Assembly: GCF_039812505.1 (NCBI RefSeq)
Contig: NZ_JBDIAQ010000028.1
Span: 1-32,567 of the forward strand
Reading direction: 5' to 3'
Length of the DNA: 32,567 bases
Origin: Intrasporangium_A sp039812505
GTDB taxonomy: Bacteria > Actinomycetota > Actinomycetes > Actinomycetales > Dermatophilaceae
This document shows positions 17,548-24,797 of this stretch, in pieces. The notes under the pieces are model-generated. The model made no database searches and had not been told where the DNA came from. It was given only the letters and a program-made list of their open reading frames with translations. The first letter of the stretch is position 1; each line of letters opens with the position of its first letter. Both the position numbers and the translations under genes were made by a program.

Positions 17548-18344
17548 GCGCGACCCCTCCGGACGCCGTCGGCCAGCTCGGCCGCGAGGTCGCCCAGCCG
17601 GGCCAGCCCGTCGGCCGGCGAAGGTGCGGTCGTCAGGCACCGCACGAGCGCCGAACCGACGATGACGCCGTCCGCGAAGCGGCCGACCTCGGCGGCCTGC
17701 TCCCCGGTCGAGACGCCCAGCCCGACGCACACCGGCAGGTCGGTGACGGCGCGGGTGCGCGCGACGAGGTCCGCGGCCGCCGCGCCGACCGTGGCGCGGG
17801 CACCGGTGACACCCATGACCGCGGTGGCGTAGACGAAGCCCCGGCAGGCCGAGGTCACCGTGGCCAGCCGCTCCGGGGTCGAGCTCGGGGCCACCAGGAA
17901 GACCGTGTCGAGGTCGTGGCGGCGTGCCGCCGCGATCCAGTCCTGCGCCTCGTCGGGGATCAGGTCGGGGGTGATCAGCCCGGAGCCGCCCGCCGCGGCG
18001 AGCTTCACGGCGAAGTCCTCGACGCCGTGGCGCAGCACCGGGTTCCAGTAGGTCATCACGAGCGCGGCCGCGCCGCTGTCGACCACGGCCCGGGCCGCGG
18101 TGAACGCGTCACGCACGCGCACCCCGCCGGCGAGGGCCCGGACGGCGGCATCCTGGATGACCGGTCCGTCCAGGACCGGGTCGCTGTAGGGGACCCCGAT
18201 CTCGACGACGTCGACGCCGGCCTGCACCAGCACGCGCATCGCCGCGATCGAGCCGTCGACCGTGGGGAAACCCACGGGCAGGTAGCCGACCAGGGCGGCC
18301 CGGCCCTGCTCCCGGCAGCGGCGCAGGACGGGTGCCACGCTCAC
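17544..18344 (-). CDS. trpA: Tryptophan synthase alpha subunit
   Basis: A 266-aa TIM barrel that cleaves indole-3-glycerol phosphate to indole and glyceraldehyde-3-phosphate, passing indole to TrpB. The catalytic Glu48 and Asp59 are in VVEIGVPYSDPVLDGP. GYLPVGFPT near residue 20, VMTYWNPVL and VGLGVSTGEQA complete the family pattern. GGAGG with a 7-nt spacer selects the GTG at 18344, which overlaps the trpB stop as GTGA. The longer upstream frame is a shadow of trpB. Confidence 0.96.
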   Translation of the reverse strand: MSVAPVLRRCREQGRAALVGYLPVGFPTVDGSIAAMRVLVQAGVDVVEIGVPYSDPVLDGPVIQDAAVRALAGGVRVRDAFTAARAVVDSGAAALVMTYWNPVLRHGVEDFAVKLAAAGGSGLITPDLIPDEAQDWIAAARRHDLDTVFLVAPSSTPERLATVTSACRGFVYATAVMGVTGARATVGAAAADLVARTRAVTDLPVCVGLGVSTGEQAAEVGRFADGVIVGSALVRCLTTAPSPADGLARLGDLAAELADGVRRGRA

Positions 18345-19582
18345 GGCGTGGCCTCCGGACCGGTCGGCTCGTCGTGGCGGAGGGCGAGGTGGGCCGGGTC
18401 CATCAGGCCGAACCACCGCGCGGCGGTGTCCACGTCCTTGTCGCCACGACCGGAGAGGCTGACCAGGATGACCGCGTCGGGCCCGAGCTCGCGGCCGAGC
18501 TGCATCGCGCCGGCGAGCGCGTGGGCGCTCTCGATGGCGGGCAGGATGCCCTCGGTGCGCGAGAGCAGGGCGAAGGCCTCCATCGCCTCGTCGTCGGTGA
18601 CCGGGCGGTACTCGGCGCGACCGGTCTCGCGCAGGTAGGCGTGCTCGGGGCCGACGCTCGGGTAGTCGAGGCCGGCCGAGACGCTGTGCGACTCGATGGT
18701 CTGGCCGTCCTCGTCCTGCAGCACGTAGGTGTAGGCGCCGTGCAGCACCCCCGGCTCGCCGGTGGAGAACCGGGCGGCGTGCCGGCCCGAGGCGATGCCG
18801 GACCCGCCGGCCTCGAGCCCGACCAGCCGTACCCCGGCGTCGTCGATGAAGCGGTGGAAGATCCCCATGGCGTTCGACCCGCCGCCGACGCAGGCGCAGA
18901 CGACGTCGGGCAGTCGGCCGACGAGGTCGAGGACCTGCTGGCGGGCCTCGACCCCGATGATCCGGTGGAAGTCGCGCACCATCTCGGGGAACGGGTGGGG
19001 TCCGGTCACGGTGCCCAGCACGTAGTGCGTGGTCGCGACGTTGGCGACCCAGTCGCGGAAGGCCTCGTTGACGGCGTCCTTGAGGGTCTGGCTGCCGTGC
19101 TCGACGGCGACCACCTCGGCACCGAGCAGACGCATCCGGGCCACGTTGAGCGCCTGCCGCTCGGTGTCCTTGCGGCCCATGTAGACCACGCAGTCGAGCC
19201 CGAGCAGGGCCGCGGCGGTGGCGGTCGCTACGCCGTGCTGGCCGGCCCCGGTCTCGGCGATCACCCGGGTCTTGCCCATCCGCTTCGTGAGCAGGGCCTG
19301 TCCCAGGACGTTGTTGATCTTGTGCGAGCCGGTGTGGTTCAGGTCCTCGCGCTTGAGGATGACCCGGGCCCCGCCGCAGTGCTGCGCGAAGCGCGGCACC
19401 TCGGTGACGATGCTGGGCCGGCCGGTGTAGGTGCGGTGCAGGCGCTCCAGCTCGCCGACGAACTCGGGGTCGACGACGGCCTTGCGCCGCTCCTCGTCGA
19501 GCTGTTCGAGCGCGGGGACCAGCGCCTCGGGGACGTAGCGTCCGCCGAAGCGACCGAACCTGCCGACCGGACCGTGGGACAT
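18341..19582 (-). CDS. trpB: Tryptophan synthase beta subunit
   Basis: A 413-aa PLP enzyme that condenses indole with serine to give tryptophan. The PLP lysine is K88 in LNHTGSHKINN. The phosphate-binding loop CVGGGSNAMG is near residue 235, and the N-terminal GRFGRFGGRYVPEAL is diagnostic. Two starts are possible: GTG at 19588, overlapping the trpC stop as GTGA, and ATG at 19582. AGGAG is 5 nt from the ATG and practically abuts the GTG, so the ATG is chosen. Coupled both to trpC upstream and to trpA downstream. Confidence 0.96.
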   Translation of the reverse strand: MSHGPVGRFGRFGGRYVPEALVPALEQLDEERRKAVVDPEFVGELERLHRTYTGRPSIVTEVPRFAQHCGGARVILKREDLNHTGSHKINNVLGQALLTKRMGKTRVIAETGAGQHGVATATAAALLGLDCVVYMGRKDTERQALNVARMRLLGAEVVAVEHGSQTLKDAVNEAFRDWVANVATTHYVLGTVTGPHPFPEMVRDFHRIIGVEARQQVLDLVGRLPDVVCACVGGGSNAMGIFHRFIDDAGVRLVGLEAGGSGIASGRHAARFSTGEPGVLHGAYTYVLQDEDGQTIESHSVSAGLDYPSVGPEHAYLRETGRAEYRPVTDDEAMEAFALLSRTEGILPAIESAHALAGAMQLGRELGPDAVILVSLSGRGDKDVDTAARWFGLMDPAHLALRHDEPTGPEATP

Positions 19583-19584
19583 GT

Positions 19585-20394
19585 TCACTCCTGGCTCGAT
19601 CGGGCCGGGGCCGCCGCGGCGACGAGCTCGCGGACCGCCTCGGTGGGCCGTCCGCCGGTCACCAGCGCCTCGCCGACGAGGACCGCGCGGGCCCCGGAGC
19701 GGGCGTACGCGGCGACGTCGCCGGGCCCGGTGACACCCGACTCGGCCACCGCGACCACGTCGCCGGGGACGTGCGCGAGCAGGTCGTGCACCGTGTCCCG
19801 GTCGACCTCGAGCGTGCGCAGGTCGCGGGCGTTGACGCCGACCAGGCCGGGCTCGAGGGCCAGGGCCCGGTCGAGCTCGTCGCGGGAGTGCACCTCGACG
19901 AGGGGGGTCATGCCGAGCCCGAGCGCCTGGGCGTGCAGGTCGCGCAGGAGGGCGTCGTCGAGTGCCGCCACGATCAGCAGCACGAGGTCGGCGCCGTGGG
20001 CCCGCGCCTCGGTGACCTGGTATGGGTCGACGGTGAAGTCCTTGCGCAGGACCGGGACGGCGACCGCCCGGCGGACGGCGTCGAGGTCGTCCAGCGAGCC
20101 GCCGAAGCGGCGCTGCTCGGTGAGCACGCTGATCGCGCTCGCTCCGCCCGCCTCGTAGGCGGCGGCCAGCGCGGCCGGTTGCGGGATGTCGGCGAGGTGG
20201 CCCTTGCTCGGGCTGCGCCGCTTCACCTCGGCGATCACGGCGACCCCGGCGGCGGCGCGGAACAGCGGCAGCGGGTCGCGGGGCGGGGCGACGTCCGCCA
20301 GCGCTGCCTCGAGGCGGGCGGCGGGCCGGGCCGAGCGCCGGGTCTCGAGGTCCTCGCGGACGCCGGCGATGATCTCGTCGAGGACGCTGGGCAC
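19585..20394 (-). CDS. trpC: Indole-3-glycerol phosphate synthase
   Basis: A 269-aa TIM-barrel enzyme that decarboxylates and closes CdRP to indole-3-glycerol phosphate. Catalytic and substrate residues are visible in IAEVKRRSPSKG (K58, K64), VLRKDF (K118), LVEVHS, GVNARDLRT and VAESGV. It is monofunctional, with no fused TrpF. The GTG at 20394 lies 5 bp after the stop of the small membrane-protein gene; its Shine-Dalgarno is weak, so coupling to the upstream gene is likely. Confidence 0.95.
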   Translation of the reverse strand: MPSVLDEIIAGVREDLETRRSARPAARLEAALADVAPPRDPLPLFRAAAGVAVIAEVKRRSPSKGHLADIPQPAALAAAYEAGGASAISVLTEQRRFGGSLDDLDAVRRAVAVPVLRKDFTVDPYQVTEARAHGADLVLLIVAALDDALLRDLHAQALGLGMTPLVEVHSRDELDRALALEPGLVGVNARDLRTLEVDRDTVHDLLAHVPGDVVAVAESGVTGPGDVAAYARSGARAVLVGEALVTGGRPTEAVRELVAAAAPARSSQE

Positions 20395-20399
20395 CGGTT

Positions 20400-20669
20400 T
20401 CAGCTCTGGCGGGATGTCGTGGAGCCCGACTCGCGCGAGGTGCCCGCGGGTGGCGCCGGCGGCATCAGCCGGTTCTTGTTGCCGTAGCCGGCCATCGACA
20501 GGACCTTGCCGGCGATGACGCCGATGACCACGACGACGGCCGCGATGATGCCCAGCACGCCGTTGGCGACGAGCACGGCGATCCCTCCGATGACGGCCCC
20601 GACGAGGACGATGATGACCAGAGTCCAGGCGGCGACGCTGTGGCCGTGGTCCTCGTGCTCTTCTTCCAT
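20400..20669 (-). CDS. HGxxPAAW-type small membrane protein of the trp operon
   Basis: An 89-aa protein with an acidic, His-containing N-terminus. HGHSVAAW (residues 8-15) is a variant of the HGxxPAAW motif, with Val in place of Pro. Two adjacent hydrophobic segments (about 15-35 and 37-58) follow, and then a polar tail. Small proteins of this type sit in actinobacterial trp operons between the Trp-associated membrane protein and trpC; their function is unknown. The ATG at 20669 has a purine-rich Shine-Dalgarno (GAGGGAG) just upstream. A 102-bp spacer separates it from the preceding gene and includes a CACAAT hexamer on the minus strand at 20710-20715, a possible internal promoter. Confidence 0.88.
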   Translation of the reverse strand: MEEEHEDHGHSVAAWTLVIIVLVGAVIGGIAVLVANGVLGIIAAVVVVIGVIAGKVLSMAGYGNKNRLMPPAPPAGTSRESGSTTSRQS

Positions 20670-20771
20670 GACTCCCTCTCTCCGGTGGGGATGACGTCTA
20701 CGCGCGGGCCCATTGTGTCAGGTACCGGTGGATGCGTCTGCCAAGGGGCGCGTGGCACGCGGGAGCCGGCG

Positions 20772-21353
20772 TCACCCGTCCGGCGGCTCCCGGCCGGCCG
20801 TCGGGTCCTGCCCGTCGGTGAGCTCGTCCCAGGCGCTGCGGGCCTGGCCGCGCGGCCCGGCGGGGGGTGGGCTCCCCCGCTCGTACCGGGAGCCCAGACC
20901 GGCCCAGCGCCGGCTCCAGGACGCCGCGAGGACGGCACCGACGACGAGCAGGGCGGCCACCGCCACCGCGACCCACACGACGACCGTCGCTGCTCCCGTG
21001 GCGGCCGGCGCCGTGGTGCGGGCCAGCTCTCGCGCCACGGCGTCGGCGACGACCTGCTCCGGGCGCAGGGCGACGAGCAGCACCAGCGCCAGGGCGCCCA
21101 GGGCGGAGGCCAGCAGCAGCGCCGCCGCGGCGGCTCTGATCGCCCGCCCACCGGTCAGCAGCGCCACGAGGGCCGCCACCGCCACGATGGCCAGCCCGAT
21201 GACGGCGGGCATGGCCTCGGTGCCGGTCACGGCGATCGCCCCTTGGCTCAGCACGTCGTTCGCGTGGCCGACGGCCCACCCCCGGGTGGTCAGGGCGGCC
21301 AGCGCCGCGGCCGGCACGGCGACGGCGAGGACTGCCGCGCGCTTGCCGGCCAT
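20772..21353 (-). CDS. Trp biosynthesis-associated membrane protein (TIGR02234-like)
   Basis: A 193-aa membrane protein with four predicted transmembrane segments (about residues 5-22, 47-68, 74-96 and 122-146) and a cytoplasmic-looking C-terminal tail starting RRWAGLGSRYERG. This layout and the position right after trpE match the actinobacterial family described by TIGR02234, whose function is unproven; a role in tryptophan or precursor handling is only inferred from its location. The ATG overlaps the trpE stop by one base (TGATG), so it is translationally coupled. Confidence 0.85.
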   Translation of the reverse strand: MAGKRAAVLAVAVPAAALAALTTRGWAVGHANDVLSQGAIAVTGTEAMPAVIGLAIVAVAALVALLTGGRAIRAAAAALLLASALGALALVLLVALRPEQVVADAVARELARTTAPAATGAATVVVWVAVAVAALLVVGAVLAASWSRRWAGLGSRYERGSPPPAGPRGQARSAWDELTDGQDPTAGREPPDG

Positions 21354-22912
21354 CAGCCGGTCACCGTCTCCAGGCCCGCCGCCGCGGCGACCGCGCGCAG
21401 CGCCGCCGCCGCCTTGTTGACCGTCTCGTCGTACTCGAGGTGCGCCACCGAGTCGGCCACGATCCCGGCACCGGCCTGGATGTGGGCCGATCCGTCCTTG
21501 ACGAGGGCGGTGCGGATCGCGATGGCCATGTCGAGGTCGCCGGCGAAGTCGAGGTAGCCGACCACCCCGCCGTAGAGGCCCCGGCGCAGGCCCTCGTACT
21601 CGTCGATGAGGGCCATCGCGCGGGGCTTGGGCGCCCCGGACAGGGTGCCGGCGGGGAAGGTCGCGACGAGCGCGTCGTAGGCGGAGCACCCGTCGCGCAG
21701 CCGCCCCACGACGGTCGACTCGATGTGCATGATGTGGCTGTAGCGGCGCACCGACATGAAGTCGACGGTGTCGACGCTGCCCGGCCGGCAGATGCGCTGC
21801 AGGTCGTTGCGGGCCAGGTCCACGAGCATCAGGTGCTCGGCCCGTTCCTTGGTGTCGGCGAGCAGCTCCTCCGCGAGCTGCGCGTCGTGCTCCGGGCTGC
21901 TCCCCCGCGGGCGCGACCCGGCGATGGGGTGGGTGATCGCCTCCCGGCCGGTCACCTTGATCAGCGCCTCCGGGCTGGACCCCACGACGTCGTAGGTCGA
22001 GCCGTCCGGGTGGGGCAGCCGCAGCAGGTACATGTAGGGGCTCGGGTTGGACACCCGCAGGGCGCGGTAGACGTCGAGGGCGTCGGCGGGGCACGGCACG
22101 GTGAAGCGCTGCGAGACCACGATCTGGAAGGCCTCGCCGGCGCGGATGGCCTCCTTCGCCCGCTCCACGAGGCCCTCGTACTGCTCGCGGGTGTGGCTGC
22201 TCACCGGCTCCTGCCGCACCGGCCGGATCGTCGAGACGGTGCTCTCGGCGGGGGCCGCGAGCTCGCGGACCATCCGGTCGAGGCGGTCGACGGCGTCGGC
22301 CCAGGCCTGCTCGACCCGCTCGTCGGTGGCGTCGCGGTTGAGCGCGTTGGCCACCAGCAGCAGCGAGCCGTCGGTGTGGTCGAACACCGCGAGGTCGGTG
22401 GCGAGCATCATCGCGAGCTCGGGCAGGTCGAGCCGGTCGACACCCGTGTCCGGCACGGACTCCCAGTGCCGGACGGCGTCGTAGCCGATCGCGCCGACCA
22501 TCCCACCGGTCAGCGGGGGCAGGCCCTCGATGCGGGGCGTGGCCAGGGCCGCCACCGTGTCGCGCAGCGCCTGCGTCGGGTCGCCGGAGGTCGGCAGCCC
22601 CACCGGGACCGCACCGATCCAGTGTGCCGCTCCGCCACGCTCGGTCAGGGTCGCCTCGCAGCGGGCCCCGACGATCGAGTAGCGCGACCAGACGCCGCCG
22701 TGCTCGGCCGACTCGAGCAGGAAGGTGCCCGGGGCGCTCCTGGCCAGCTTGCGGTACACCCCGACGGGCGTCTCCGCGTCGGCCAGGACCCGGCGCACGA
22801 CCGGGATGACGCGACGGTCGCCGGCGAGGGCGAGCTGCGTGAAGAGCTCGAGCGGGGGCCAGGTCACCCCCCAGGTGAGGTCGGCGTGCGGCGCCGGCGA
22901 GGTGAGCGGCAT
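21353..22912 (-). CDS. trpE: Anthranilate synthase component I
   Basis: A 519-aa chorismate-binding enzyme that forms anthranilate with the TrpG amidotransferase, which is not in the window. LLES (65-68) is the expected tryptophan feedback site. The C-terminal catalytic region shows GSSPEALIKVTGREAITHPIAG, HLMLVDLARNDLQRI and LSGAPKPRAMALIDE. The ATG at 22912 is used. A GTG at 22933, seven codons upstream, is an alternative, with AGGAG about 11 nt before it. Only 26 bp separate the ATG from the hisI stop, leaving no room for a trp leader peptide or attenuator directly upstream. Confidence 0.94.
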   Translation of the reverse strand: MPLTSPAPHADLTWGVTWPPLELFTQLALAGDRRVIPVVRRVLADAETPVGVYRKLARSAPGTFLLESAEHGGVWSRYSIVGARCEATLTERGGAAHWIGAVPVGLPTSGDPTQALRDTVAALATPRIEGLPPLTGGMVGAIGYDAVRHWESVPDTGVDRLDLPELAMMLATDLAVFDHTDGSLLLVANALNRDATDERVEQAWADAVDRLDRMVRELAAPAESTVSTIRPVRQEPVSSHTREQYEGLVERAKEAIRAGEAFQIVVSQRFTVPCPADALDVYRALRVSNPSPYMYLLRLPHPDGSTYDVVGSSPEALIKVTGREAITHPIAGSRPRGSSPEHDAQLAEELLADTKERAEHLMLVDLARNDLQRICRPGSVDTVDFMSVRRYSHIMHIESTVVGRLRDGCSAYDALVATFPAGTLSGAPKPRAMALIDEYEGLRRGLYGGVVGYLDFAGDLDMAIAIRTALVKDGSAHIQAGAGIVADSVAHLEYDETVNKAAAALRAVAAAAGLETVTG

Positions 22913-22938
22913 ACGGGCCGGCCGGCCGGGCACGACGC

Positions 22939-23307
22939 TCAGCGCTCCTGGCCCACGACGGCGGGTAGCACGCGGGCGTCGAAGCAGGTCCGGTCGCCGG
23001 TGTGGCAGGCGGCTCCCTCCTGGTCGACGAGGACGAGGACCGCGTCGCCGTCGCAGTCCAGGCGCACGCCCCTGACCCACTGCACGTGGCCGCTGGTGTC
23101 GCCCTTGCGCCAGTACTCCTGCCGGCTGCGCGACCAGAAGGTGACCCTGCCCTCGGTGAGGGTGCGGCGCAGGGCCTCCTCGTCCATCCAGCCGACCATG
23201 AGGACCTCGTGGGTGTCGTGCTGCTGCACGACCGCGGCGACCAGACCGGCCGCGTCCCGCTTGAGCAGGGCGGCGATGGTGGGCTCGAGGGCGGGGGCGT
23301 CGGTCAC
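22939..23307 (-). CDS. hisI: Phosphoribosyl-AMP cyclohydrolase
   Basis: A 122-aa monofunctional HisI that opens the purine ring of PR-AMP in histidine biosynthesis. The metal ligands are visible as DCDGD (D84, D86, D88, with C85) and CHTGDRTCF (C101, C108). WSRSRQEYWRKGDTSGHVQ (57-75) is the family signature. The GTG start at 23307 lies 6 nt after CACAAT, which may be a -10, and 16 bp after the stop of the araC-type gene. HisI without HisE, placed just before trpE, is a common actinobacterial order; hisF is absent here. Confidence 0.94.
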   Translation of the reverse strand: MTDAPALEPTIAALLKRDAAGLVAAVVQQHDTHEVLMVGWMDEEALRRTLTEGRVTFWSRSRQEYWRKGDTSGHVQWVRGVRLDCDGDAVLVLVDQEGAACHTGDRTCFDARVLPAVVGQER

Positions 23308-23313
23308 GTCGCC

Positions 23314-23319
23314 ATTGTG
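23314..23319 (-). promoter_or_regulatory. Candidate -10 element of hisI-trp operon
   Basis: CACAAT on the minus strand sits exactly 6 nt before the hisI GTG. It keeps A2 and T6 of TANNNT, and the same CACRRT-N6-start arrangement occurs at 5704-5709 and 5740-5745. There is no Shine-Dalgarno in the gap. It overlaps the araC-hisI junction and could give the his/trp genes a promoter of their own. Confidence 0.35.
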
Positions 23320-23323
23320 CCGC

Positions 23324-24106
23324 TCAGCGTGACTCGGCCCGGTAGCGGCCCGGAGTGTGGCCCAGGACGGCACGGAAGTCGTTCGTGAGGTGGGCCTGGT
23401 CGGCGTAGCCGAGGTCGGCGGCGATCGCGGCCAGGTCGGTGTCCGGCTCGGCGCGGATCCGCTCGGCCGCCTCCTGCAGGCGACGCCGCCGGATCATCGC
23501 GGCCGGCGGCATGCCGACGTAGCGCCGGGCGAGCCGCTGGACCGTCCTGGTGGAGACGCCGAGGGCCTCCGCGAGGTCCTCGACCCGCAGGACCGTGCGG
23601 TCGGTGTCGGCGAGGTCCGCGAGGGAGTTGGCGAGCCGGGCGTCCTCCCCGGTCTCCGGGGCGCGGGCCAGCAGCCAGCCGGCGAAGGCGGCTACCGCCC
23701 GGGCGGGCCGGTCGGCAGTGTCCGGGCCGCGCATGACGTCGGCGACGGCAGCGTGCAGGTCGGGCAGGTCGAGCGGCAGGTAGCGGTCCCGTGCCGCCGC
23801 CGGGTCGACGAGCAGGGCCGGCACCGCGGCGGGCCGCAGCAGGGCCCCGACCGCCCAGCCGTGGCCGGTCAGGTCGCGGTGCGAGACTCGCGTGGTCGGG
23901 CCGGCCAGCCCGACCAGGTGCGGCTCGACGACCAGGTTGCTGGCCGGGTAGGCGACGACCTCCTGCCGGGAGGTGCGTCCGTGGGGCAGGTCCCACTCCG
24001 GGATCCAGAACCACCGCACCAGGTGGGCCACCGGCCCCGGCGCCGGCACGCGTCGGAAGGTCGGCAGCCGGCCCGGGAAGAGGAGCCCGCGCGACGAGTC
24101 GCTCAT
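23324..24106 (-). CDS. AraC-family transcriptional regulator
   Basis: A 260-aa regulator. The C-terminal third (about 165-258) holds the two helix-turn-helix units of the AraC fold: VEDLAEALGVSTRTVQRLARRYVGMPPAAMIRRRRLQEA, read here in parts, and DLAAIAADLGYADQAHLTNDFRAVLGHTPGRYR. The N-terminal part has a beta-rich sensing region with YPASNLVVEPH, as in many AraC regulators whose ligand is unknown. The ATG at 24106 is chosen because TACCCT lies exactly 6 nt upstream, a leaderless-type start; the open frame continues past it. It diverges from a VOC-fold gene and is followed 16 bp later by hisI. Control of the VOC gene is the likeliest role by position; control of his/trp is possible but unproven. 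Confidence 0.88.
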   Translation of the reverse strand: MSDSSRGLLFPGRLPTFRRVPAPGPVAHLVRWFWIPEWDLPHGRTSRQEVVAYPASNLVVEPHLVGLAGPTTRVSHRDLTGHGWAVGALLRPAAVPALLVDPAAARDRYLPLDLPDLHAAVADVMRGPDTADRPARAVAAFAGWLLARAPETGEDARLANSLADLADTDRTVLRVEDLAEALGVSTRTVQRLARRYVGMPPAAMIRRRRLQEAAERIRAEPDTDLAAIAADLGYADQAHLTNDFRAVLGHTPGRYRAESR

Positions 24107-24112
24107 CCCGAC

Positions 24113-24118
24113 AGGGTA
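24113..24118 (-). promoter_or_regulatory. Candidate -10 element of araC-type gene
   Basis: TACCCT on the minus strand matches TANNNT and is separated from the ATG by 6 nt without any Shine-Dalgarno, as expected for a leaderless transcript. It decides the start codon of the regulator. Confidence 0.5.
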
Positions 24119-24139
24119 GGAGCGGCGGTGCGGGTCCGT

Positions 24140-24202
24140 ACCAGCCCGCGGGCGCTGGTGACCCCGGCTGTCGCGGATCTGCAAGCCGGGCCGGCGCCCG
24201 GC
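24140..24202. promoter_or_regulatory. Two inverted repeats in the araC/VOC divergent spacer, possible operators
   Basis: The 112-bp spacer contains ACCAGC (24140-24145) / GCTGGT (24154-24159), with an 8-bp centre, and GCCGGGC (24185-24191) / GCCCGGC (24196-24202), with a 4-bp centre. The second lies just upstream of the VOC -10 and spans its expected -35 zone. Either could be a regulator site. AraC proteins more often bind direct repeats, and GC-rich DNA makes inverted repeats frequent by chance. Confidence 0.35.
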
Positions 24203-24206
24203 GGCC

Positions 24207-24212
24207 TAGCGT
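24207..24212 (+). promoter_or_regulatory. Candidate -10 element of VOC gene
   Basis: TAGCGT fits TANNNT and lies exactly 6 nt before the ATG at 24219. A short GAGG lies inside the gap but only 2 nt from the ATG, too close to serve as a normal ribosome site, so a leaderless start is favoured. Confidence 0.5.
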
Positions 24213-24218
24213 CGAGGT

Positions 24219-24728
24219 ATGACACAGCACGCGAGCGCCCCCGCGACGGCGGCCGACGGGCGGTTCACGACCGACGGCAGGCCGCACGGGTTCACCAGCC
24301 TGACGCCCTTCCTCGCGCTCGGGGACGCCCGGGGCGCGATCGCCTTCTACCGGGACGTCTTCGGCGCCCGGGTCGTCGGCGTCACCGAGCTGGCCGGTGG
24401 GATCGCCCATGCCGAGCTGGACTTCGGGTCCGGACGCCTGCAGCTCGGCGAGCCGAACCCCGGCTACCACCTCGTGGCCGCCCCGGAGGGCGAGGACGAC
24501 TGCTACTCGATCGCGCTCTACTGCGCCGACGTCGACGGGCTCGTCGAGCGTGCCGTCGCGGCCGGCGCGAGCGTGCGCGAGCCGGTCGCCGACTTCCTCT
24601 CCGGGGACCGGTTCGCCAGCATCCGGGACCCGTTCGGGGTCCGGTGGTCGGTCATGACCCGGGTCGAGGACCTGTCGGAGCAGGAGAGCGCCCGCCGGGT
24701 CGCCGAGTGGGCCGCCGGGTTGGGCTGA
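24219..24728 (+). CDS. VOC (vicinal oxygen chelate) family protein, glyoxalase/PhnB-like
   Basis: A 169-aa protein with a single VOC module of the PhnB-like type. LTPFLALGDARGAIAFYRDVFGA (about 28-50) is the first beta-alpha element, AELDFGSGRLQLGEPNP (about 66-82) the second, and RFASIRDPFGVRWSVMTR (about 129-146) the closing strand. Family members are metal-dependent isomerases, dioxygenases or antibiotic-binding resistance proteins; the activity here cannot be told. Residues 1-25 form a polar extension. It diverges from the araC-type regulator, which probably controls it, and converges on the ABC exporter genes. Confidence 0.85.
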   Translation: MTQHASAPATAADGRFTTDGRPHGFTSLTPFLALGDARGAIAFYRDVFGARVVGVTELAGGIAHAELDFGSGRLQLGEPNPGYHLVAAPEGEDDCYSIALYCADVDGLVERAVAAGASVREPVADFLSGDRFASIRDPFGVRWSVMTRVEDLSEQESARRVAEWAAGLG

Positions 24729-24797
24729 ACCGGACCGGACCGGACCGGGTCCGGTCGGGTCGGGTCCGGTCGGGGTCAGCCGAGCCGGGCCGGGCTC
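24729..24797. terminator. Repeat-rich convergent terminator region
   Basis: Between the VOC stop and the ABC gene stop lies low-complexity sequence of repeated ACCGG followed by GTCCGGTCGG units. ACCGGACC (24729-24736) is complementary to GGTCCGGT (24763-24770), and several registers of the same pairing are possible. A second inverted repeat, GAGCC (24782-24786) / GGCTC (24793-24797), overlaps the stop codon of the ABC gene. The position between converging genes suggests a bidirectional terminator without U-tract. Confidence 0.5.

Noticed and set aside
22913..22938. Trp attenuator or leader peptide before trpE
   Set aside because: Only 26 bp separate hisI and trpE; there is no leader reading frame with tandem Trp codons and no alternative hairpins.
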